A stretch of DNA of 64,000 bases. It comes from Sediminispirochaeta bajacaliforniensis DSM 16054. GTDB taxonomy: Bacteria; Spirochaetota; Spirochaetia; DSM-16054; Sediminispirochaetaceae. Below are positions 25,396-33,887 of the stretch, one piece after another; within the stretch, counting starts at the first letter, position 1; the number at the start of each line of letters is the position of its first letter. A model generated the notes under the pieces. That model ran no database searches, was not told where the DNA came from, and saw nothing but the letters and a program-made list of their open reading frames with translations. Location: contig NZ_KB899419.1 in NCBI RefSeq assembly GCF_000378205.1, forward strand, positions 1 to 64,000. Reading direction: 5' to 3'. Made by a program: the position numbers and the translations under genes.

Positions 25396-26643
25396 ATGTT
25401 GAGAGGGTTTTTCTCTTGGAAAGGCCCTCTTTTTTTACTCTTTATCTTTTTGTGGCCGCACTCTTTGCTCTGCCTATATGGACAATCCATGCAGACGGGA
25501 GGATTCCAGCGTTCAAACCGCTATACCGTCACCATTCGAGAGGATTATTCGGTACGTACGGATGGGGCATATAAGGGATTTCTCAGCAGGGAGATTCACG
25601 GAAGTTTTTTTAGATCGGAGGCTTCTTACCCGCCTCAGTATGAGGGCGTCTATTTTGGGACAGGAGCTCTGAGACGTGAGCAAACCTATCAGGCCGTACC
25701 TCTTGAGATCAACTATCGAACGGCTTTTACTATTGATGATTCGGGGGAAATGCGGATTCTAAGCGGCGCACTCCCCCCCGTTAGAATGAATATCCCCTGT
25801 TTTCCAAAAGATAATGAAGATCAGGTTTCTACATGGTCGGCCCCTGCCCAGGATTCTCTTTTCTGGGAAGGAAAACAGATTTCTGTGCCCACTATGGTTA
25901 CATATCGCATAACGGGAAACCGATCGTACGAAGAGAGGCCTGTCATGGCTATTAGTTATGAATATTCTCTCAGGCTGAAGCCCTACCAGATTTCTGGAAT
26001 GCAGGATGTCACTTCCCTCCATGAGCTCTTTGGAACAGTAAAGGGCGAGATGCTCCTGTATCTTGATCAGGAGGGGGGGCTTTTCTCGAAAGAACGAATT
26101 ATACGGCGTACGGTTGCGGATGATGGAACGACAAGTGATGAAGAAGGCTTTCGGCTTATTTGGTATACGGGAGTTGATGGGGCATCCATCAATCGAATGA
26201 TCGCGGACCTGAGTGATGGGAACACTGCCGTCCATGAAGCAGCTTCCGATGGTAGTGGCCGAGATGATGATACCTCCATCCTTGTTGAGGAGCGTTCGGA
26301 GGGGGTTGTGTTTACGCTTCCCAACATCCATTTTAAGCCTGATGAGGCGGAAATCCTTCCTCAAGAGATTTCTCGTCTCGATGAACTCGCTCGGGTTTTA
26401 TCACAAATTCGTGACACATCTTTTCTTGTCGTCGGACACACAGCCGATGTTGGAACGAAAGAGAGTCAGAAAGAACTTTCTGTAGATCGGGCCAGACGTA
26501 TTATCTCTGAATTGTCCCAGCGAGGCCTCGATGAAAGCCGATTTCTTTATGACGGGGTTGGGGGAAGTCAGCCTGTTGCTTCTAATGATAGCGAGGAAGG
26601 TCGGAGGCAAAACAGGCGCGTTGAAATTTTTCTGTTGGAATAG
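25396..26643 (+). CDS. OmpA-family outer-membrane/peptidoglycan-associated protein
   Basis: About 415 aa. An N-terminal signal peptide (LFLLFIFLWPHSLLCLYGQ) is followed by a beta-rich region (60-295) that I do not recognise. The C-terminal OmpA domain (about 310-415) has IHFKPDEAEILPQEISRLDE, VVGHTADVG, LSVDRARRI and RQNRRVEIFLLE, so it probably binds peptidoglycan through that domain. The ATG at 25396, with GAAGG 5 nt upstream, is preferred over an ATG at 25375. It follows flaA by 40 nt and may be co-transcribed. Confidence 0.82.
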   Translation: MLRGFFSWKGPLFLLFIFLWPHSLLCLYGQSMQTGGFQRSNRYTVTIREDYSVRTDGAYKGFLSREIHGSFFRSEASYPPQYEGVYFGTGALRREQTYQAVPLEINYRTAFTIDDSGEMRILSGALPPVRMNIPCFPKDNEDQVSTWSAPAQDSLFWEGKQISVPTMVTYRITGNRSYEERPVMAISYEYSLRLKPYQISGMQDVTSLHELFGTVKGEMLLYLDQEGGLFSKERIIRRTVADDGTTSDEEGFRLIWYTGVDGASINRMIADLSDGNTAVHEAASDGSGRDDDTSILVEERSEGVVFTLPNIHFKPDEAEILPQEISRLDELARVLSQIRDTSFLVVGHTADVGTKESQKELSVDRARRIISELSQRGLDESRFLYDGVGGSQPVASNDSEEGRRQNRRVEIFLLE

Positions 26644-26710
26644 CTACTGTTTGTAAAGCCGGTGGTGAATGGATATCCTTTTATTTTCTGTTTTACCCTT
26701 GTCGATCACA

Positions 26711-27571
26711 TTAGGCGTCTATCATGAGCTCACCGGGATTCGGAACAGTAGGGAAGCGCAGTGTGAAATTCATTCCGTTACGAGGTGTTGAACAAATAGC
26801 AAACGTTCCATTGAGTTGTCGACTCAAAGCCGTGATCAGCTGCAGACCTATACCTGCTTCCTTCTGAGAAAATTGGGGGTCGAATGAAAACCCCTGCCCA
26901 TTATCGCTAAACCGCAGTAATAGCGTCGAAATCGTTTCCCGCGTTACTGCTATTGTGATGCTGGGCGAAGGTGTCGATGCCTGAAAAGCGTGTGTAACCG
27001 AGTTGGAGAAGAGTTCATATATAAGTAAGCCTAAGGGAAGAGGAGTGGGACAGACTTCTTCAACCGGTATCTGTTTTGTTATACAAATATCTTTCCTGCA
27101 AACACTCATGGTGCAAAAGCTAATAACGGTATCTATTAATTGGACTATTGATACCTGGCTCAAGGATTCTTTCTGATACATTGATTCCTGAATATGCGAT
27201 ATCATGAGTATACGCGATTCTATTTTGGAAGTTTGTTCTTTTCCCTGCCGACCCCCGGGGTAGCAAGAGGAGAGATGAATGATACTTGATATTAGTTGTA
27301 AATTGTTTTTTACACGATGATGCAGTTCTCTCAAGAGAAGTTCTTTTTCGTTATTGGAAGCTTGGAGGGTGATGTTTGCTTCTTTTAAGCGTTGTGCCCA
27401 AAGTAAGATCAATGTTCCGGTGAAACCGCCGAATAATGTCGGAACAATAAAGCCTTGAAGGGAGATGGGGGCATGAATAAGGATTTTTTGAAAAACAGAG
27501 AGGAATGAGAGGAAAAAGGCACCGCAGAGTGCCCCCATTAGTCCAATAAAGGCTTTGGTTTTGAAAAGCAA
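26711..27571 (-). CDS. Membrane histidine kinase, HisKA_2 type
   Basis: 286 aa. Two transmembrane helices (about 8-30 and 38-58) lead to a short helix and the phosphoacceptor region LLLRELHHRVKNNLQLISSI, typical of HisKA_2/HWE-like kinases (His in ELHHRVKNN). The ATPase domain has ELFSNSVTHAF (N box) and RFSDNGQGFSF (G box). There is no separate sensor domain, so it would sense through the membrane helices or a partner. No response regulator is encoded nearby; it is an orphan here. Confidence 0.86.
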   Translation of the reverse strand: MLFKTKAFIGLMGALCGAFFLSFLSVFQKILIHAPISLQGFIVPTLFGGFTGTLILLWAQRLKEANITLQASNNEKELLLRELHHRVKNNLQLISSIIHLSSCYPGGRQGKEQTSKIESRILMISHIQESMYQKESLSQVSIVQLIDTVISFCTMSVCRKDICITKQIPVEEVCPTPLPLGLLIYELFSNSVTHAFQASTPSPSITIAVTRETISTLLLRFSDNGQGFSFDPQFSQKEAGIGLQLITALSRQLNGTFAICSTPRNGMNFTLRFPTVPNPGELMIDA

Positions 27572-27635
27572 TTATGTACCTCTTCATATATATGATAGCG
27601 ACTTTTCGCTTTTGCAGCAAATTGTTACTGATTTT

Positions 27636-28034
27636 TTATGAATTGTGCCAAAACAAGAGAACACAGAGCAATTCCGAACCAACAATAAGGTGATACTTTT
27701 CAACCATGATAAAGACCGCAAACACCACGAATATCTGACGGCGAGCTCCATTAAAAAAATTGAGAAGGTAAAAAAGCCAATAACGTTTTCGGAATAGAAG
27801 GTGCTTTTTTTGTGGATAAAGAATTGTCTCTACCGGCTTCTGTGTTAATGCAAACAAACTTACGAGGATTAATAATCCTCCGATGATATAAAAAAGATCA
27901 TGCAGCGGCAGAAATGGCGGCAAAACGATGTTCACTGCAGAATATCAGCAGATAGATCACGAAAAAGGTGAGGAAACCCGGAATCTCCCGGACTGATTGA
28001 ATCACGCCCATCTGAAAGGCAGTAATGCCAATAA
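27636..28034 (-). pseudogene. Remnant of an MFS transporter gene
   Basis: Read on the minus strand, one frame encodes VIGITAFQMGVIQSVREIPG and LTFFVIYLLIFCSEHRFAAI, then hits a stop at 27898. A second frame continues the same protein with HDLFYIIGGLLILVSLF and LLNFFNGARRQIFVVFAVFI then VEKYH, which fits MFS permeases. The frame change lies near 27905. The beginning of the transporter is missing (the remnant abuts the EamA stop) and the end is garbled after VEKYH. A decayed gene with deletions at both ends. Confidence 0.65.
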
Positions 28035-28036
28035 CC

Positions 28037-28972
28037 CTACCGAGATCTTTTTAGATTTCCTGTTTGAAGAAAATAAATGGCGGCGAGGACGATGGCGATA
28101 CCGGTATAGACCCAAATATTCGCCCGTTCCCCCAACAGAAAAACCGAAAGGATGACTCCGAATACGGGAACCATGAATTTGAAGCCTGTAGCTCTGATGA
28201 CGCCTATTGCATGGAGTGACTGATTGAAGACAATATTCGCAAACCCCGTTGCTATAACACCAACGAAAAGAATCAACATCCAGTTGGTACATCCCAACCG
28301 CATTACTTCATGGAAGTCGCTCTTTCCTGCAATGGCAACGACGAGAAGTACCACAGTTCCCGATGCGGTAGAGATAAAGGTTGGAATAATACTGCCGAAT
28401 GTGCGTATATAGTTCTTAAGAGCTACATAGTATACACTTATACAAAGAGAACCGAGGATGCACAGTATGTTCCCCATAATATAGTCGTTTCCAATTCCAA
28501 TTGAGGAAAACGTTCCCCTGGTCGCAACGAAGAGGATGCCTATCGATCCTAGAATGATCCCAAATAGGTGCCGCAAGGTGAATCTTTCTTTAAGGAATAT
28601 GACGGAAAGGATGGCAGCATAGATTGGCTGGGAGTTTATAAGGATGGAACTGCTTGTGGCGTTTGTTAATTCCAACCCAAAAGAAAGAAGGAGAGAGAAG
28701 AATCCTACCCCGAAGATACCGATTCCCGAGAGTATTAAGGTATCTTTTAAGGATGGTCGCGGACGCTTTCCCGAATCGGCTATGAAGAATGGAAGAGTAG
28801 TCAACAAAGCGACAAGAAATCTGAGGAAGGCTACAAGAAATGGGTTGACTCTATTGATAAGGAGGCTTTTTGTTGCAGGGTGAATTCCTCCCCATGCGAT
28901 GGTGCAAGCGATTAAGGCGATCGACCAGAGATAGATATTTTCCTTTCGTGTCTTGATTTGTTTTTTATTCAT
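28037..28972 (-). CDS. EamA/DMT-family transporter
   Basis: 311 aa with ten predicted membrane helices in two EamA repeats (for example AWGGIHPATKSLLINRVNPF in repeat one and GVIATGFANIVFNQSLHAIG in repeat two). DMT proteins export or import small metabolites; the substrate is not readable. The C-terminus is basic (TGNLKRSR). It lies 1 nt after the LacI gene, so regulator and transporter are co-transcribed, and it may serve the sugar-acid or polyol cluster next door. Confidence 0.86.
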   Translation of the reverse strand: MNKKQIKTRKENIYLWSIALIACTIAWGGIHPATKSLLINRVNPFLVAFLRFLVALLTTLPFFIADSGKRPRPSLKDTLILSGIGIFGVGFFSLLLSFGLELTNATSSSILINSQPIYAAILSVIFLKERFTLRHLFGIILGSIGILFVATRGTFSSIGIGNDYIMGNILCILGSLCISVYYVALKNYIRTFGSIIPTFISTASGTVVLLVVAIAGKSDFHEVMRLGCTNWMLILFVGVIATGFANIVFNQSLHAIGVIRATGFKFMVPVFGVILSVFLLGERANIWVYTGIAIVLAAIYFLQTGNLKRSR

Positions 28973-28973
28973 G

Positions 28974-29987
28974 TTATGACTTTCGCTTTTGCGTTGTAGA
29001 TTCCCTTACGATAAGTTTTGGTTGCAAAAAGACCTGCATGAGGCTCGTCTCCTGTGATGAAATAAGATGGGTGATGCGATTAACTCCTGCCTTTGCAAGT
29101 TCCCGAACAGACTGACGTACAGTTGAGAGGGTAGGTCGACAAAACCTTCCGGCATCGATATCATCATATCCGATAACGGAAAGATCTTGGGGAATACGTA
29201 TCCCCTCGTCGCACAGGGCCCTAATACATCCGATGGCGGCTAAATCATTTTGTATGAATAATGCGCTGTATTCTCTAAGCTTTTCTTTATAATTGAGGCC
29301 GAAACGATAGCCTGCATCAAAATTATGATCTACATACATAACATCATTTTTTGAGACTGTTATACCGGCATCATTCATGGCCTTTGCAAAACCAGAACTG
29401 CGCTCTTCGAACTCCCGGCCGTATGAAGTTGCTGTAAGGATATTTGTATGACCTAATTCCAGTAGATACTTCGCTGCTATATATCCTCCCAGAAAATGGT
29501 TCATATCAATAATATTAATTTCTGCGGACGATGTCCTGTCAAAGTAATGCATATAGATATGTGGAACATGCTCTTTTTTTAGATACTCGTCGATCTCGGT
29601 GCAATACTCGCGATTTATGATGATGACTCCTGCTATATTACCAATCGACAAGAGCTTCTCAACTTTTTTTATCCCTTTGCTTTTATATTGATCGTAAACA
29701 ATTATTGGAAGATAATTTGCGTTATCAATTTCCTCAAAGACAGCAATAAAAAGCGATTCAAGAAAGTGGTCGTTGTAGTTCGTAAAAAAATTGTCGGCCA
29801 GCAGAACGGCAATAACATTTTTCTCTTTTGTTTGTTTTATCGGTGAGTCCTGATCTGTGTAGTATCCATGTTCCTTGGCCAGTTCAATTATTCGATTTCT
29901 GGTTTCCGAAGAGACACCGGGATGATTGTTGAGACTTCTTGAAATAGTCGATTGATTTACTCCGGCCAGTTTCGCCAATTCTCTCAT
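28974..29987 (-). CDS. LacI-family transcriptional regulator
   Basis: 337 aa. The N-terminal helix-turn-helix MRELAKLAGVNQSTISRSLN with the hinge region NRIIELAKEHGYY is the LacI signature. The effector domain is the periplasmic-binding type (GVIIINREY, SVIGYDDIDAGRF, TVRQSVRELAK). No good RBS precedes the ATG at 29987 and no usable start lies upstream in frame. It is divergent from the isomerase/dehydrogenase operon at 30272, with repeated TGATGC elements between, so it probably controls that operon and itself. Confidence 0.92.
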   Translation of the reverse strand: MRELAKLAGVNQSTISRSLNNHPGVSSETRNRIIELAKEHGYYTDQDSPIKQTKEKNVIAVLLADNFFTNYNDHFLESLFIAVFEEIDNANYLPIIVYDQYKSKGIKKVEKLLSIGNIAGVIIINREYCTEIDEYLKKEHVPHIYMHYFDRTSSAEINIIDMNHFLGGYIAAKYLLELGHTNILTATSYGREFEERSSGFAKAMNDAGITVSKNDVMYVDHNFDAGYRFGLNYKEKLREYSALFIQNDLAAIGCIRALCDEGIRIPQDLSVIGYDDIDAGRFCRPTLSTVRQSVRELAKAGVNRITHLISSQETSLMQVFLQPKLIVRESTTQKRKS

Positions 29988-30058
29988 TGAAATCAGAATA
30001 CAGCTCCAAGCAGTTAGTGATTCTTCATTGTAAACGCGCTATTGTCATATGTCAATGA

Positions 30059-30120
30059 ATACGCATCACATGTCACAATACTAGATGTTTACTTAGCAAT
30101 GATGCGTAATGATGCGTAAT
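30059..30120. promoter_or_regulatory. Repeated TGATGCGTAA elements, candidate LacI operators
   Basis: A perfect tandem repeat GATGCGTAAT GATGCGTAAT at 30101-30120 and an inverted copy ATACGCATCA at 30059-30068. The core TGATGC recurs at 30196-30201 and 30226-30231. These flank the promoter at 30128-30156 in the LacI-divergent region. Confidence 0.5.
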
Positions 30121-30127
30121 AAAATTA

Positions 30128-30156
30128 TTGACAAGTACAAAAAATCCTTATAGTAT
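30128..30156 (+). promoter_or_regulatory. Sigma-70 promoter of isomerase/dehydrogenase operon
   Basis: TTGACA at 30128-30133, 17-nt spacer, TAGTAT at 30151-30156. It begins 7 nt after the tandem GATGCGTAAT repeats. The leader to the ATG at 30272 is about 105 nt. Confidence 0.75.
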
Positions 30157-30198
30157 CAATAATTATATAGGAAATCTATTGTGTGGATTTATTTTTGA

Positions 30199-30212
30199 TG
30201 CATTATAATGCA
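30199..30212. promoter_or_regulatory. Perfect 14-bp palindrome in the leader
   Basis: TGCATTATAATGCA is a perfect 14-bp palindrome lying about 36 nt downstream of the expected transcription start. It overlaps one TGATGC core, so it may be a second, roadblock-type operator for the LacI regulator. Confidence 0.45.
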
Positions 30213-30271
30213 GTATATTATGTATTGATGCTCTATTTTATGCACGTTGAGTCATACATAGGAGGATAAGA

Positions 30272-31069
30272 ATGCAAAAATCAGCCAATATTGAAGTGTT
30301 GTATACGGAGCTTCCATGGGAAAAACGTTTTGTTGCAGCAAAGCAGGATGGCTTCAATTATATTGAGTTCTGGGGCTGGGAGGATAAGGACTTACCTCGC
30401 GTGAAAGCTCTCTTACAAGAGAGTGACTTGTCACTTTCAACAATGAGTGGTGATGGTCCCTTTTCGATGTGTGATCCTATGAAAAAAAAGGAATATATTG
30501 ATTATATCAAAAAATCAATTGACGCAGCAAAATTTCTTGGTTCTCCGAGACTGGTGATCCATTCGAATGAACTGGCGGACGAACCTCAATGGGCTGCTGA
30601 TTTCTTTGAAGAGTATTCCGATACGGTAAAGCTATTGACGATGTTTGATAACTTGAAAGTAATATCGCTTCTTGCTGAAAAGGCGGGGATTACCTTTCTC
30701 CTTGAGGCTCTCAATGTAGTTGTCGATCACATCGGAAACTTTTTAACGAAAACGCAGACGGCAGCCGAATTGGTCAAAGCCACCGGATCTTCTCACATGA
30801 AGATCCTTTACGATGCGTACCACATGTACCTTAACGAGGGGAAAATCTGCGAAACCCTTTCAAAATATATTGATACGGTGGGTTACATTCATGTTGCCGA
30901 TGCTCCGGGAAGAGGCGAGCCCGGGACAGGAGCCATCAACTATCATAATGTCTTCAAGCATTTGGCTAAGGTCGGCTATAGCGGTGTAATTGGTTTTGAA
31001 TTATATCCTCAGAATGGGACAAAGAATGCGGTGACGGCAATTCTGAAAGCGTGTGAAGGAGTTTTTTAA
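30272..31069 (+). CDS. Hydroxypyruvate isomerase-like TIM-barrel protein
   Basis: 265 aa, AP endonuclease 2/xylose isomerase-like TIM barrel. Visible features: FNYIEFWGWEDKDLPRVKAL, FLLEALN with the metal-binding Glu, KILYDAYHMYLNEG, YIHVADAPGRGEPGTGAINY, and GVIGFELYPQNGTKNAV. Size and motifs match the hydroxypyruvate isomerase (Hyi) group. RBS AGGAGG lies upstream of the ATG. First gene of an operon with the oxidoreductase at 31071; the pair probably converts a keto-sugar or sugar acid. Confidence 0.82.
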   Translation: MQKSANIEVLYTELPWEKRFVAAKQDGFNYIEFWGWEDKDLPRVKALLQESDLSLSTMSGDGPFSMCDPMKKKEYIDYIKKSIDAAKFLGSPRLVIHSNELADEPQWAADFFEEYSDTVKLLTMFDNLKVISLLAEKAGITFLLEALNVVVDHIGNFLTKTQTAAELVKATGSSHMKILYDAYHMYLNEGKICETLSKYIDTVGYIHVADAPGRGEPGTGAINYHNVFKHLAKVGYSGVIGFELYPQNGTKNAVTAILKACEGVF

Positions 31070-31070
31070 G

Positions 31071-32081
31071 ATGAGTGATTTACGTATCGGAATTATTGGC
31101 TGTGGGGCAATTGGCCAGGATCATTTGAAGCGTATTAATGAAAAGGTCCAGGGCGCGACGGTAACCGGAATTTTTGAGATTAATGAAAAAGTTTCCAGAT
31201 CCTTGGGCGAAAGTTTTGGCGTAAACGTTTTTTCCAGTGGGGAGCAGCTCATCGAATCGAGTGAAGTAGATGCCGTTGTTGTCTCCTCTTCGGATGAAAC
31301 CCATGCGCGCTACGTGCTTAAGGCCATCGAAGAGAAAAAATTTGTGTTCTGCGAAAAGCCTCTGACCCCAAAATCAACCGATGGTCGACATATCCTCGAT
31401 GCGGAGATTGCAGGAGGAAAACAGCTTGTCCAGGTCGGATTTATGCGGAGATATGATCCGGGATATCGGGCCGTACAGACTCTTTTGCAATCGGGTACCT
31501 ATGGAGCTCCATTGGTCCTCCACTGCTCACACCGAAATGCCGCCATCCCCGGTTTCACTACTCCCATGGCAATCCAAAGCAGTGCCTCGCACGAAATTGA
31601 TATTTGCCGCTGGCTGCTTGGAGAGGAATATGTATCATGTGAAGTTCTTATGGCAAAAAACAGCAGACATAGCGGAAGTGATCTCCATGATCCGCAATTT
31701 CTTATTCTTCGTACCGAGACAGGAATCCTGATAACTGTCGAAATCTTTATAAATTGTCAATATGGATATGATATCAATTGCGAGGTTGTATGTGAAGACG
31801 GAATTGTATCTCTCCCTTCTCCTCCTGAGGTTCTGGTAAAAAACAACGGTAAAAAGGCGAGCGCCATTTCTTCCGACTGGAAGGCACGTTTCAAAGAGGC
31901 CTACGAAGTTGAATTTCAAGAGTGGGTCTCTGCGGTAAAGCAGGGCCGGGTCGGAGGACCGTCGGCCTGGGATGGTTATATCACTGCAGTTGTAACCGAA
32001 GCCCTATCGCAGGCTCGTGACACGGGGGAGAGAGTTCCTATTTCCCATATGGAATGTCCAGATTTTTATCGAAAAAAATGA
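31071..32081 (+). CDS. Gfo/Idh/MocA-family oxidoreductase, inositol dehydrogenase-like
   Basis: 336 aa from the ATG at 31071. The N-terminal Rossmann motif is RIGIIGCGAIGQDHLKRI, the family EKP motif occurs as FCEKPLTP, and VQVGFMRRYDPGYRAVQTLL with SSASHEIDICRWLLGEEY is close to the myo-inositol 2-dehydrogenase group, including the conserved Asp and His of the active site. It uses NAD(P) to oxidise a ring sugar or polyol. It begins 1 nt after the isomerase stop. Confidence 0.86.
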   Translation: MSDLRIGIIGCGAIGQDHLKRINEKVQGATVTGIFEINEKVSRSLGESFGVNVFSSGEQLIESSEVDAVVVSSSDETHARYVLKAIEEKKFVFCEKPLTPKSTDGRHILDAEIAGGKQLVQVGFMRRYDPGYRAVQTLLQSGTYGAPLVLHCSHRNAAIPGFTTPMAIQSSASHEIDICRWLLGEEYVSCEVLMAKNSRHSGSDLHDPQFLILRTETGILITVEIFINCQYGYDINCEVVCEDGIVSLPSPPEVLVKNNGKKASAISSDWKARFKEAYEVEFQEWVSAVKQGRVGGPSAWDGYITAVVTEALSQARDTGERVPISHMECPDFYRKK

Positions 32082-32100
32082 GAAAGGCGTGCACGAATTT

Positions 32101-32138
32101 AGGTGATCTCTCTCCCCGAAAGGGAGCAGAGATCACCT
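32101..32138. terminator. Strong intergenic hairpin between convergent genes
   Basis: AGGTGATCTC pairs perfectly with GAGATCACCT, and inside it CTCCC pairs with GGGAG around the loop CGAAA, a 15-bp interrupted stem. No T-tract follows on either strand, so it may be a transcript 3-prime stabiliser or a rho-assisted stop rather than a classical intrinsic terminator. Confidence 0.55.
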
Positions 32139-32219
32139 GGCTAAAATACTGCCTGTACAAAACTATCATATTTCCCAGAGCATCATCATTATCAAAAAAA
32201 TCGTCGTTTTCATACGCTC

Positions 32220-33041
32220 TTACCACAATAGTGGTTCCAGTAATTTTTTTGCTGAGATAATATCTTTGATCTGTTGTTCTCCCGAGATTTCACGTTCGAT
32301 CGTGATGGCTCCGTCATAGCCGATTTCTTTCAGCTTTGCGATGAAACGGGGATAGTCAACCTTTCCTTCTCCCAGGGGTACCTCCTTGCCCAGCTGATGT
32401 CCGTCAGTAGGATACATGCCGTCCTTGCCGTGCACGTCCATGACATACTCCCCGAAAACTTCGAGCGCATCTACGGGGTTGGCCTTACCGTACATGATAA
32501 GATTTGCCGGATCCAGATTGATTCCGATATGGTCCTCCCCCAGATCCTGAATGGTTCGTTTCAACGTAACTGGTGTTTCCTGTCCTGTTTCGAACAGAAA
32601 ATTTATATCTTTGGCTTTACAGGCATCGACTACTATCTGTAAGGCAGCACACACCTCGGCATATTCGCTTGCTGCGGGATTTTCCGGTAGAAATCCTGCA
32701 TGGGTGATGAGATTTTTTACACCAATTTCACAGGCAAATGAACAGCCGGCAAGAAGTGTTTGTATGCGTTGAAAACGATAAGCGGCAGGGACCAGCCCCA
32801 AAGTGATGGGGCCCTGCTGAAAATCCCAAACCCTAGGGCCATTCCAGCCACACCAAAATCCGCTAATGGCCATACCGGTTACCCTTCGTGCATTTTGAAT
32901 CTCTTCGGCCTTTTCAGAAGTCATTGCCTCTTCGTCCCAGCATACTATCTGGCAGGAACGAATGCCAAGTTCTTGTGCCTGGGAAAATAATACTTCAATA
33001 TTGGAAGAGTGTTCTATTGGGATGGTTACACCAATGTACAT
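32220..33041 (-). CDS. Sugar phosphate isomerase/epimerase-like TIM-barrel protein
   Basis: 273 aa, AP2Ec-type TIM barrel. Key segments: NFLFETGQETP (metal Glu), GINLDPANLIMYG, DVHGKDGMYPTDGHQLGKEV (metal His) and GAITIEREI at the end (Glu). It is a distinct family member from the isomerase at 30272. Last gene of the minus-strand operon Gfo/Idh - binding protein - two permeases - isomerase, so it probably processes the imported compound. Confidence 0.82.
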   Translation of the reverse strand: MYIGVTIPIEHSSNIEVLFSQAQELGIRSCQIVCWDEEAMTSEKAEEIQNARRVTGMAISGFWCGWNGPRVWDFQQGPITLGLVPAAYRFQRIQTLLAGCSFACEIGVKNLITHAGFLPENPAASEYAEVCAALQIVVDACKAKDINFLFETGQETPVTLKRTIQDLGEDHIGINLDPANLIMYGKANPVDALEVFGEYVMDVHGKDGMYPTDGHQLGKEVPLGEGKVDYPRFIAKLKEIGYDGAITIEREISGEQQIKDIISAKKLLEPLLW

Positions 33042-33059
33042 ATGTTTCTCCTTGTTTCT

Positions 33060-33887
33060 TTATCCTTTTACTGCTCCGGCCGTAACGCCGTTAATGATCT
33101 TGCCTTGCATGAAGGCAAAGAAAATCAAACTGGGTATCATAGAGATGACGATTCCGGGAAGAGCATGTTCCCAATCGGCTGTTTGTGCCGAGAATCTCAT
33201 ATACAAAGCATTCTGAATATTCATTGCGACACTCTTTCCTCCCACGATCAATTGGTTGATAATGATGTCATTCCAGGTTGCCAAGGTATCTAAAACAATG
33301 ACGGTCACTATAATCGGTTGAAGGAGCGGTAACACGATTTGCAGGTAGGTTCTTATTCTCCCTGCCCCGTCGATACGTGCCGATTCTTCCAATTCCAGGG
33401 GAACGCCTTTTACGAATCCATGAATCATAAAAACTGCCAGGGGCACACACAAACCTGCGGAAACCAAGATATAACCAATACGCGTACCTGATAGATGCAG
33501 GCCTGCGATAAACCTGGTAAGGGAAATCATATACGATTGAAACGGTACCATCATGGGAAGGATGATAAGAACAAAACATACGCGACTTGTCGTACTTTTT
33601 GTTCTGGAAAGTTTATATGCCGCCATGGGCGCCATAATTAAAACGAGAGAAACCGTACAGAAGGTATAGAATAAGGTGTTTCCCATTAAGCGGGACAAAT
33701 GAAAGATTTGCCACGTTTCGATATATTTATCTAACGACCACTGCTTTGGTAAGGACAAAAAGTGTTGCAGCATATCATTATAAGGCTTGAATGAGTTGAT
33801 AAAGATCATTACCAGCGGGAAAAGCCAAAAGATGGAAATAGCCAATGCCACAAATTTTCCTATTGTACCATATTTTTTTCGGGCCAC
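33060..33887 (-). CDS. ABC sugar transporter permease, MalG/CUT1 type
   Basis: 275 aa, six membrane helices. The EAA loop reads LEESARIDGAGRIRTYLQIV, as in MalG-type inner-membrane permeases of the carbohydrate uptake family. Together with the MalF-type protein it forms the channel. It overlaps the preceding permease by 1 nt. The C-terminus (MQGKIINGVTAGAVKG) is the normal family ending. Confidence 0.93.
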   Translation of the reverse strand: MARKKYGTIGKFVALAISIFWLFPLVMIFINSFKPYNDMLQHFLSLPKQWSLDKYIETWQIFHLSRLMGNTLFYTFCTVSLVLIMAPMAAYKLSRTKSTTSRVCFVLIILPMMVPFQSYMISLTRFIAGLHLSGTRIGYILVSAGLCVPLAVFMIHGFVKGVPLELEESARIDGAGRIRTYLQIVLPLLQPIIVTVIVLDTLATWNDIIINQLIVGGKSVAMNIQNALYMRFSAQTADWEHALPGIVISMIPSLIFFAFMQGKIINGVTAGAVKG

